Source: an uncultured Nitrosomonadales bacterium (lineage in GTDB: Bacteria > Pseudomonadota > Gammaproteobacteria > Burkholderiales > Methylophilaceae). Taken from it: DNA of 11,580 nt. Position numbers and translations under genes: made by a program. The DNA lies in the NCBI GenBank assembly GCA_946481065.1, contig CAMLMA010000055.1:1-11580 (forward strand). The letters run 5' to 3'. Numbering within the stretch: the first letter of the stretch is position 1; the number at the start of each line of letters is the position of its first letter. Shown here piece after piece: positions 7,244 to 11,580 of the stretch. The notes under the pieces are model-generated. The model did not search any database, was not told where the DNA came from, and saw only the letters and a program-made list of their open reading frames with translations.

Positions 7244-7347
7244 GGCAACACCCTAAGGTGTTGGTTCATGGTGGAATGTCATGGTTTGATGAGGGGCCGT
7301 CTCTATTCCACGACAACCATTGTGAGCCAACTCCTTAGGGTGTTGCC
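7244..7347. repeat. 104-nt foldback element with perfect 15-bp terminal inverted repeats
   Basis: GGCAACACCCTAAGG (7244-7258) and CCTTAGGGTGTTGCC (7333-7347) are perfect reverse complements. After one mismatch the pairing continues: G7260 with C7331, then TTGGTTCA (7261-7268) with TGAGCCAA (7323-7330, one G-U). After an asymmetric loop, GTGGAAT (7271-7277) pairs with ATTCCAC (7305-7311). Each end can instead form its own hairpin: CAACACC-CTAA-GGTGTTG (7246-7263) and CAACTCC-TTAG-GGTGTTG (7328-7345, one mismatch). These two 18-bp near-palindromes are identical at 15 of 18 positions. No target-site duplication and no reading frame is evident. It could be a small MITE- or REP-type repeat, a structured 3' region of the osmB-like mRNA, or a small RNA. 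Confidence 0.75.
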
Positions 7348-7415
7348 ATTTCCATTTTGATGGCGGGCCAGCAGGGTTTCGCCGAACCTATCCAGGCCGT
7401 ATATTCAAAGTGCCC

Positions 7416-7448
7416 CATCTTGCGGGCGCTTTATCCAATTGCAAGATG
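7416..7448. other. 8-bp inverted repeat before the convergent HD-GYP gene
   Basis: CATCTTGC (7416-7423) and GCAAGATG (7441-7448) are perfect complements around a 17-nt loop. The pair lies about 40 bp beyond the HD-GYP stop codon and could form part of its 3' end, but has no U-tract. Confidence 0.3.
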
Positions 7449-7487
7449 CTTCGATCAAGCGCGACCTTGGGTTAAGTGCGACCTGGC

Positions 7488-8381
7488 TTAGGCGCGCAAC
7501 CTCAATCCCGCGACGGCTTGCGCCGATTCTTTCACCAGCGCCTGGATCAGGGCGATATCCGCTTCCGGCGCCACTTGCCGCGCGTTGCCTTTGTTACCCG
7601 TGGGCTTGGTGACCAGTCCGTTCGCGCCATCTTCTGTGACGAACTCTGCAGTACAGCTCGGGCAATAGACATGGCTGCCTGCTTTCTGCTGTTTGCGAAT
7701 CACTAGCGTCGGCCCGCACATGGGGCATTCATGCAAAGGGATCCCGTCATCGGTATGCCCGACGATGTGCGCGAATGCGCCCGACTGCCCCAATGTAATG
7801 AAATGTCGGCCGATCTCACGGTCGAATTGCTGGCCCAGATGCTGTTCGATGATCTGCAGTGCCTTCGCGATGGGCATGCCAGGCCGATATGGGCGGGTGC
7901 TGGTCATGGCGTCGAAGGCATCGCATACGCCGACGATGCGGGCATCGAGCGGGATACGATCCTGCGAGAGCTGGTTCGGATAACCTTTGCCATCGGGAGT
8001 CTCGTGGTGCAGCGCCACCGCATCCTGCACCAGCGCCTTCAATGGATGGCCAGCGAGCATGCGCAAGCCGGCATTGGGATGGGTCTTGATGACTTCGTAT
8101 TCTTCGTCGCTCAACCGCTCGCGCTTATTGAGAATGTGATCCGGGATCCCGATCTTGCCTAGGTCATGCAGAAAACCGCCGATGGAGATGCGATCGACGG
8201 TCCCCGCCGGCAGCCCCATGTGCTGTGAAAGCAGCCGGGCATAGCGTGAGACACGCCAAAGGTGGCCGCCGGTGTAGGGGTCGCGGGCTTCCACCATCCA
8301 GGCCATGACCAGTAGGCTGGCCATCAGCTCCTCGGCGTGGCGGTCGGGGTTTCGTGGGTTGAACAGACGCTGGAATAACAT
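7488..8381 (-). CDS. HD-GYP domain protein (probable c-di-GMP phosphodiesterase) with C-terminal zinc-ribbon-like segment
   Basis: Probably hydrolyses cyclic di-GMP in the cytosol, lowering this second messenger. The 297-residue protein has a short N-terminus and then a full HD-GYP domain: GGHLWRVSRYA with H40, FLHDLGKIGIPDHIL with H72/D73 and K76, HHETPDGKGYP with H125, H126, E127, D130 and G133-Y134-P135, and CDAFDAMTSTRPYR with D154 and D157. Catalytic and GYP motifs are intact. Unusually, two CxxC pairs follow (C219/C222 in CPMC, C240/C243 in CPSC), resembling a rubredoxin or zinc-ribbon knuckle; then a charged tail of about 50 residues. There is no receiver, PAS or membrane domain, so the input signal is unclear. 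The ATG at 8381 has AAAGGA ahead of it on the minus strand; an ATG at 8414 in the same frame has no such site. Confidence 0.9.
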   Translation of the reverse strand: MLFQRLFNPRNPDRHAEELMASLLVMAWMVEARDPYTGGHLWRVSRYARLLSQHMGLPAGTVDRISIGGFLHDLGKIGIPDHILNKRERLSDEEYEVIKTHPNAGLRMLAGHPLKALVQDAVALHHETPDGKGYPNQLSQDRIPLDARIVGVCDAFDAMTSTRPYRPGMPIAKALQIIEQHLGQQFDREIGRHFITLGQSGAFAHIVGHTDDGIPLHECPMCGPTLVIRKQQKAGSHVYCPSCTAEFVTEDGANGLVTKPTGNKGNARQVAPEADIALIQALVKESAQAVAGLRLRA

Positions 8382-8469
8382 GGGATCCTTTCTTGGTGGA
8401 TGTTCGGATTGCATGCGTTGGTCGTTCCCACCGTCGATTTCCTTACGGCGGAATTCGGGTGGCTGGCCC

Positions 8470-8498
8470 TTGTTTCAGCCTCGGATGGATGCTAGCTT
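8470..8498 (+). promoter_or_regulatory. candidate leaderless promoter of the FemAB-like gene
   Basis: TTGTTT (8470-8475) and TAGCTT (8493-8498) are separated by 17 bp. The -10 ends 6 nt before the ATG at 8505, so transcription would start at or next to the start codon. No Shine-Dalgarno is present. The hexamers are imperfect (4/6 and 3/6). Confidence 0.35.
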
Positions 8499-8504
8499 AC
8501 ACCC

Positions 8505-9629
8505 ATGGAGATCGAGATCATCGAAGGCGTGCGGGAACTGCCAGCAGCTTCCTGGGACGCATTGACCGACGGCTTTCCCCTGCTCAGTCATGCCTTTCTC
8601 ACCGCGCTTGAAGATACGCACTGTGTAGGCAAGGGTACGGGCTGGCAACCAAACCCGCTGGTGGTGCGTGAACAAGGCCAGCTCATCGGCGCGGTGCCGC
8701 TCTATCTCAAGGGGCATTCCTACGGCGAATACGTATTCGACTGGTCCTGGGCCGATGCCTATGAGCGCAACGGCCAGCGCTACTATCCCAAGATCATCGC
8801 CGCCATCCCTTTTACGCCGATCACCAGTCCACGCCTGTTGACCGCCGACCCTGAACTGCGCTTGATGATGGCCGAGATCGTCGCCGACCAGTTGGCGCGG
8901 CATGGCCTGTCGAGCGCGCATGTGCTGTTTCCTGATGACGCCTCGGCGGCGGTCATGCGCGAGGCGGGCTGGATCGAGCGCCAGGGTGTGCAGTTCCGCT
9001 GGGAGAACGCGCAGTTTGTCGATTTCGAGGATTTTCTGAGCCGGCTTTCGCACGATAAACGCAAGAAGATCCATCAGGAGCGCAAGAAGGTCGCCGCCGC
9101 CGGCATCGAATGCCGCAGGATACTGGGGCCCGAGATCACCCGAGAAGCATGGGATTTCTTCTATCGCTGTTACGAGCACACCTATCACCAGCATCACTCC
9201 ACGCCTTATCTCACCAAGCAATTCTTCCATGAGATCGGCCAGCGCATGCCGCAACATATCCTGCTCAACCTCGCCTATCTCTCGGGCGAACCGGTCGCCG
9301 CCTCACTCAATATCTACGATGACCATGCACTCTATGGCCGCTATTGGGGTGCCGTCACACATGTGCCGGGGCTGCATTTCGAGCTCTGCTATTACCAGGC
9401 GCAGGAGTTCTGCATCGAACGCGGCATCAGCTGTTTCGAAGGCGGAGCTCAGGGCGAGCACAAGCTCGCGCGGGGCTTCAAGCCGAGAACCACTTACTCG
9501 TTCCACAAGATCGCGCATCCCGATTTTGAAGACGCCATCAAGCGTTTCCTGCAACAGGAGACCCAGCACATCGCGCATTACCGCAGCGAGCTGGAAGAGC
9601 GGGCACCTTTCAAGCACCCGCAATCTTAA
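8505..9629 (+). CDS. FemAB-like / GNAT-fold protein (PF04339 family)
   Basis: A 374-residue cytosolic protein that I recognise as the conserved FemAB-like family (PF04339, formerly DUF482), annotated as related to peptidoglycan-bridge aminoacyltransferases and GNAT N-acyltransferases. Family features visible here are the N-terminal W-D-x-L-T-x-x-x-P-L-L-S-H-A-F-L stretch, the WSWADAY segment, and a lysine/arginine-rich DKRKKIHQERKK helix. Near residues 312-325 is the characteristic EGGAQGEHKLARGF motif, followed by SFHKI. Length is typical of the family. No substrate has been firmly established for this family, so a peptidoglycan role is inference only. The ATG at 8505 has no Shine-Dalgarno. 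It diverges from the HD-GYP gene over 123 bp and is followed 47 bp after its stop by the lexA-like gene, which has its own promoter. Confidence 0.85.
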   Translation: MEIEIIEGVRELPAASWDALTDGFPLLSHAFLTALEDTHCVGKGTGWQPNPLVVREQGQLIGAVPLYLKGHSYGEYVFDWSWADAYERNGQRYYPKIIAAIPFTPITSPRLLTADPELRLMMAEIVADQLARHGLSSAHVLFPDDASAAVMREAGWIERQGVQFRWENAQFVDFEDFLSRLSHDKRKKIHQERKKVAAAGIECRRILGPEITREAWDFFYRCYEHTYHQHHSTPYLTKQFFHEIGQRMPQHILLNLAYLSGEPVAASLNIYDDHALYGRYWGAVTHVPGLHFELCYYQAQEFCIERGISCFEGGAQGEHKLARGFKPRTTYSFHKIAHPDFEDAIKRFLQQETQHIAHYRSELEERAPFKHPQS

Positions 9630-9641
9630 TTGAAATGGGTA

Positions 9642-9670
9642 TTGACGGCTGTACGAACGTACAGTATCGT
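9642..9670 (+). promoter_or_regulatory. sigma-70 promoter of the lexA-like gene
   Basis: TTGACG (9642-9647; 5/6) and TATCGT (9665-9670; 4/6) have the ideal 17-bp spacer, which is almost entirely occupied by the SOS-box palindrome. The predicted start of transcription falls on the A of the ATG at 9677. This supports that start codon and a leaderless mRNA. Confidence 0.7.
9649..9664. promoter_or_regulatory. LexA-type SOS box
   Basis: CTGTACGAACGTACAG has perfect 6-bp arms around GAAC and fits the gammaproteobacterial/betaproteobacterial SOS consensus CTG-N10-CAG (here CTGT-N8-ACAG). Lying exactly between -35 and -10, a bound repressor would occlude RNA polymerase. Autoregulation by the downstream LexA-like protein is the natural inference. 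Confidence 0.85.
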
Positions 9671-9676
9671 TGGGTC

Positions 9677-10255
9677 ATGGGAAACGATGTCGATTACCTG
9701 GGCCAGCTCCAGGACTACTATGCAGATCACAAGACGCTGCCGTCATTCGCGATGATCGCGCAGCTCATGGGGTTCAAGTCCAAGAACGCGGTCTCCGCGC
9801 TGGTGGCACGTTTCAAGCTGCTGGGCTATCTCGATTCCGCACCGGATAAACGACTCAAGCCGGGCAAGCGTTTCTTCGAGCGGGTCCTGGCGGAGGCTAC
9901 AGTGCAGGCCGGCTTTCCCACACCGGCGCTGGGTGATCGCCAAGACACCATCACCATCGACGATTACCTGATCGAGCGTCCCTCCAAGACCGTACTCATC
10001 ACCGTCAAAGGCGATTCCATGATCGATGCCGGTATCGTGCCTGACGACGTGGTCATCGTTGAAAAACGGGCCATGGCCAATGTCGGCGATATCGTCGTCG
10101 CTATCGTCAACAACGAATTCACGCTCAAGACCCTCGGCCGTGAAGGCAGCCAGTTCGTCCTGATCCCCGCCAACAAGGATTACCCGGTGATCCGCCCGAA
10201 AGAGCAGTTCGAGATCTTCGGCGTCGTTGTCGGCCAGTTCCGAAAGTACGAATAA
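9677..10255 (+). CDS. LexA/UmuD-type self-cleaving transcriptional repressor (S24 peptidase)
   Basis: A 192-residue protein with an N-terminal winged-helix-like domain (about 6-60, LPSFAMIAQLMGFKSKNAVSAL resembles the LexA recognition helix region) and a C-terminal S24 self-peptidase domain. The expected Ala-Gly cleavage site is A78-G79 (VQAGFPTPA), the nucleophile S114 (GDSMIDAGI) and the general base K151 (FTLKTLG). The Ser-Lys spacing of 37 is the same as in LexA and UmuD. The C-terminal half looks more like UmuD (VQCGFPSPA, GDSMIDGGI, DVFGVV) than like LexA, so it is a LexA-UmuD intermediate. It may be this organism's SOS repressor or a second, UmuDAb-like one. The ATG at 9677 is chosen over one at 9635, which would place the promoter and operator inside the gene. 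No umuC/imuB partner follows; a strong terminator closes the unit. Confidence 0.88.
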   Translation: MGNDVDYLGQLQDYYADHKTLPSFAMIAQLMGFKSKNAVSALVARFKLLGYLDSAPDKRLKPGKRFFERVLAEATVQAGFPTPALGDRQDTITIDDYLIERPSKTVLITVKGDSMIDAGIVPDDVVIVEKRAMANVGDIVVAIVNNEFTLKTLGREGSQFVLIPANKDYPVIRPKEQFEIFGVVVGQFRKYE

Positions 10256-10286
10256 GCACGCGAACCAACGGATATGTACTGCTGAG

Positions 10287-10311
10287 AGACCCACCTTGCG
10301 TGGGTCTTTTT
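10287..10311 (+). terminator. intrinsic terminator of the lexA-like gene
   Basis: AGACCCAC (10287-10294), loop CTTGC, GTGGGTCT (10300-10307), a perfect 8-bp stem running directly into TTTTT. It lies 32 bp after the stop codon. Confidence 0.92.
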
Positions 10312-10474
10312 CATTGGGTCTTTCCTACGGTCTAATCAGTCACCGCCCTACATATCCCGAGCCTGCGAAAGCCTATCGTATTCCCATGGTCACGACCCAA
10401 TCACCGGGTATGGCCTTTGGTGTCCAGTGCGCCACAAGCGCCGGACCAAACTCATCAGTCTGGAGGATATGCAT

Positions 10475-10762
10475 ATGCGTAAATCATTGACGATCTGGAG
10501 TTCCGCCATCCTTTTCTCTGTCTCAGGCCTCGCGCTGGCGGGCCAGCAGCAAGAGATGCCCTCGCCACCCGTGCAATCGGCCGATCCGCATCAAGCCATG
10601 CCGCCGCGTGACAAAGGTGACTATCTGGAACAGCAGCCGGACCAGAACAACGCCAAACCGGACAGGCGTGCCAACGATAAGCAACAGCAGGACAAAAAGG
10701 TCCGTCAGCCCGGCAAGAGTCACCAGAAACAGCCTGAAGGCGGCGGTGTCGATGTGAAGTAA
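10475..10762 (+). CDS. small secreted Q/K/P-rich protein, function unknown
   Basis: A 95-residue protein that I do not recognise. It begins with a clear Sec signal peptide (MRKSLTIW, hydrophobic core AILFSVSGLALA, cut after ALA at about residue 22). The mature part of about 73 residues is hydrophilic and low in complexity, rich in Q, P, K, D and N, with no cysteine and no predicted fold. It is likely a disordered periplasmic or exported protein. GGAGG at 10462-10466 sits 8 nt before the ATG at 10475, which fixes the start; an ATG at 10469 is too close to it, and the open frame back to 10427 has no support. It stands alone, after the lexA-like terminator and before a strong hairpin. Real gene status rests on the signal peptide plus ribosome binding site. 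Confidence 0.7.
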   Translation: MRKSLTIWSSAILFSVSGLALAGQQQEMPSPPVQSADPHQAMPPRDKGDYLEQQPDQNNAKPDRRANDKQQQDKKVRQPGKSHQKQPEGGGVDVK

Positions 10763-10822
10763 ACAACCGCGGTCAAGTAGGCTTGGTACGAATGACACCT
10801 CGCGCCTGAAGGCCTTCGATCT

Positions 10823-10852
10823 GCATCAGCCCGTCTATTGACGGGCTGATGC
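10823..10852 (+). terminator. 13-bp perfect hairpin, probable transcript end
   Basis: GCATCAGCCCGTC (10823-10835), loop TATT, GACGGGCTGATGC (10840-10852). The stem is perfect and G+C-rich but is followed by ATTAGGGA, without a T-tract. It may end or protect the transcript of the small secreted protein; a REP-like element is an alternative. GACGGGCTG recurs directly at 10859-10867. Confidence 0.5.
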
Positions 10853-10911
10853 ATTAGGGACGGGCTGGCGCTTTAGTGGCAAGGCATTCATCGCAAAAAG
10901 CAGGTATAGGC

Positions 10912-10940
10912 AGCTCGACACTTGGTAGCTCGTTACTTGG
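10912..10940. repeat. two tandem copies of a 14-nt motif, 15-bp period
   Basis: AGCTCGACACTTGG (10912-10925) and AGCTCGTTACTTGG (10927-10940) agree at 12 of 14 positions. They lie about 130 bp upstream of the BON gene. Possibly a regulator binding site with direct half-sites, or a chance short duplication. Confidence 0.5.
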
Positions 10941-11070
10941 CCAGTCTGGCAGGTCGGCAGATTCCTACAGCATTATCGGCCGCTCGCCGATGAGCGCGCG
11001 ATATCGATGCAGGAATAATGGACTCGTGTCTTAACACAAACCAAAGTCTGACTCAAAGAAAGGAAAGACC

Positions 11071-11388
11071 ATGAAAACGAATCTGAAGAGCCTGTTGATT
11101 GTTGCCGCCCTTGCTATGCCGCTGTCGATGCCGGTATCCGGTTTTGCCGCTGATGGGGACCCGATCTCCACCAAGGCGAGTGATGCCCTCATCACCACCA
11201 AGGTGAAGGCGGCCTTTGCCAAGGATAAGGTGGTCGATGCCACCGATATCAAGGTCGAAACCGATAGCGACGGCATGGTCCAGCTCTCCGGCACGGCTAC
11301 CAAGGCAGAAGCCGACAAGGCCGAAAAGATCGCCAAGAGCGTCAAGGGCGTGACTTCAGTGAAGAACGATATCGTCGTCACCCACTAA
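11071..11388 (+). CDS. secreted BON-domain protein (OsmY-like)
   Basis: A 105-residue periplasmic protein with a Sec signal peptide (MKTNLKSLLIVAALAMPLSM, likely cut after GFA at residue 26) and a single BON domain from about 35 to the end: KASDALITTKVKAAF, then IKVETDSDGMVQLSGTA and the closing AEKIAKSVKGVTSVKNDIVV. BON domains are thought to contact phospholipid membranes, as in OsmY and DolP, and such small proteins are often envelope-stress induced. OsmY has two BON domains; this one has one, so I give no gene symbol. AAGGA at about 11060-11064 lies 6 nt before the ATG. It is a single-gene unit bounded by a terminator on the right. Confidence 0.92.
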   Translation: MKTNLKSLLIVAALAMPLSMPVSGFAADGDPISTKASDALITTKVKAAFAKDKVVDATDIKVETDSDGMVQLSGTATKAEADKAEKIAKSVKGVTSVKNDIVVTH

Positions 11389-11416
11389 ACGCGCTCTGGG
11401 TGAAAACCTAGGCAAT

Positions 11417-11450
11417 AAAAAAGCCGCCCCATTTCTGAGGCGGCTTTTTT
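11417..11450. terminator. bidirectional intrinsic terminator, BON gene / tRNA-Met
   Basis: AAAAAAGCCGCC (11417-11428), a 10-nt loop, and GGCGGCTTTTTT (11439-11450). The symmetric A- and T-tracts allow termination on both strands. It ends the BON gene on the plus strand and the tRNA transcript on the minus strand, only 2 nt beyond the tRNA's CCA. Confidence 0.95.
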
Positions 11451-11452
11451 GT

Positions 11453-11529
11453 TGGTGGTGATGGGGGGACTTGAACCCTCGACCCCAGGATTATGAATCC
11501 TGTGCTCTAACCAGCTGAGCTACATCACC
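11453..11529 (-). tRNA. tRNA-Met (CAT anticodon, elongator type)
   Basis: Full 77-nt cloverleaf with an encoded CCA end. The acceptor stem GGTGATG (5' end at 11529) pairs with CATCACC, the discriminator is A, and CCA lies at 11455-11453. The D arm reads AGCTCAGCTGGTTAGAGC. The anticodon stem is CAGGA/TCCTG with loop TTCATAA, so the anticodon is CAT. The T arm contains GTTCAAGTC. The paired first acceptor base (G1-C72) excludes initiator tRNA, which has a mismatch there in bacteria. A CAT anticodon could also belong to tRNA-Ile2, where C34 becomes lysidine; the similarity of D arm and anticodon-loop context to E. coli elongator tRNA-Met favours Met. Confidence 0.93.
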
Positions 11530-11558
11530 GGGTAAACCGGTTTCTTGCGAAGCCCGCT

Positions 11559-11564
11559 ATTCTA
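11559..11564 (-). promoter_or_regulatory. candidate -10 box of tRNA-Met
   Basis: TAGAAT on the minus strand (5/6 to consensus) lies 29 nt upstream of the mature tRNA end, suiting a leader of about 23 nt that RNase P would remove. The matching -35 would fall just outside the window. It sits within the loop of a CCCGCT (11553-11558) / AGCGGG (11572-11577) dyad, which might instead be a terminator of a neighbour to the right. Confidence 0.4.
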
Positions 11565-11580
11565 ATTTTTAAGCGGGTTT

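Larger units (their letters stand above)
10763..11070. other. intergenic region with hairpin and short tandem repeats
   Basis: About 308 bp with no gene that I can support. It contains a 10-bp palindrome GAAGGCCTTC (10808-10817), a strong hairpin (10823-10852), a 15-bp tandem repeat (10912-10940) and an ATCGGC-CGCTC-GCCGAT dyad near 10974-10990. These are probably the 3' end of the upstream gene and the control region of the BON gene. No clear -35/-10 pair was identified for the latter. Confidence 0.6.

Noticed and set aside
7461..7490. Imperfect 17-bp tandem repeat GCGACC-TTGGGTTAA / GCGACC-TGGCTTAG at the HD-GYP 3' end
   Set aside because: Too short and diverged, and partly within the stop region of the gene; a chance duplication is as likely.
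10313..10401. ATTGGGTC (10313-10320) and GACCCAAT (10394-10401), 8-bp inverted repeats
   Set aside because: An 8-bp match separated by 73 bp is not unexpected; no other feature supports an element.
10414..10436. Possible second sigma-54-like promoter before the small secreted gene
   Set aside because: Only the GG and GC dinucleotides have the right spacing; the rest of the consensus is absent.
11453..11529. tRNA as an integration site with an adjacent mobile element
   Set aside because: No integrase gene or repeated tRNA 3' end is visible in the window; the left neighbour is an ordinary BON gene and shared terminator.

Overview
The window reads as an ordinary chromosomal segment of a Gram-negative proteobacterium, most likely a betaproteobacterium; a member of the Nitrosomonadales is my guess from overall gene character and the moderately high G+C, not a proof. 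Gene density is high. The genes are mostly housekeeping or envelope-stress genes, and no insertion sequence, phage gene or CRISPR array is visible.

Layout: (1) 1-2059, minus strand: miaB (tRNA ms2i6A synthase) followed 2 nt later by a phoH/ybeZ-type ATPase that runs off the left edge, the start of the widespread miaB-ybeZ-ybeY-ybeX operon. (2) 2223-3611, plus strand: cysG, the fused siroheme synthase, divergent from miaB. (3) 3732-5777, minus strand: an ompR-envZ two-component operon, convergent with cysG. (4) 5778-6172: an AT-rich divergent regulatory region without a convincing gene. (5) 6173-7224, plus strand: a secreted EF-hand protein and an OsmB-like glycine-zipper lipoprotein. The lipoprotein gene has a near-consensus sigma-54 promoter with two 15-bp palindromes just upstream. 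(6) 7225-7487: a gene-free stretch holding a 104-nt foldback element with perfect 15-bp terminal inverted repeats. (7) 7488-8381, minus strand: an HD-GYP c-di-GMP phosphodiesterase-like protein with a C-terminal four-cysteine zinc-ribbon-like segment. (8) 8505-10255, plus strand: a FemAB-like/GNAT-fold protein, then a LexA/UmuD-type self-cleaving repressor whose promoter spacer is filled by a perfect SOS-box palindrome. (9) 10475-11388, plus strand: a small secreted Q/K/P-rich protein of unknown function and a secreted BON-domain protein. (10) 11453-11529, minus strand: an elongator-type tRNA-Met(CAT), separated from the BON gene by a bidirectional terminator.

A loose theme is envelope and osmotic stress: OmpR/EnvZ, an OsmB-like lipoprotein, a BON (OsmY-type) protein and an EF-hand protein lie within about 7.6 kb. 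The signals most worth a second look are the sigma-54 promoter of the osmB-like gene, the foldback element behind it, the SOS-controlled LexA/UmuD hybrid, and three plus-strand genes (cysG, the FemAB-like gene and the lexA-like gene). Each of those three has a -10-like hexamer ending exactly 6 nt before its ATG and no Shine-Dalgarno sequence, which suggests leaderless transcription. I did not find a clear multi-gene undescribed system.
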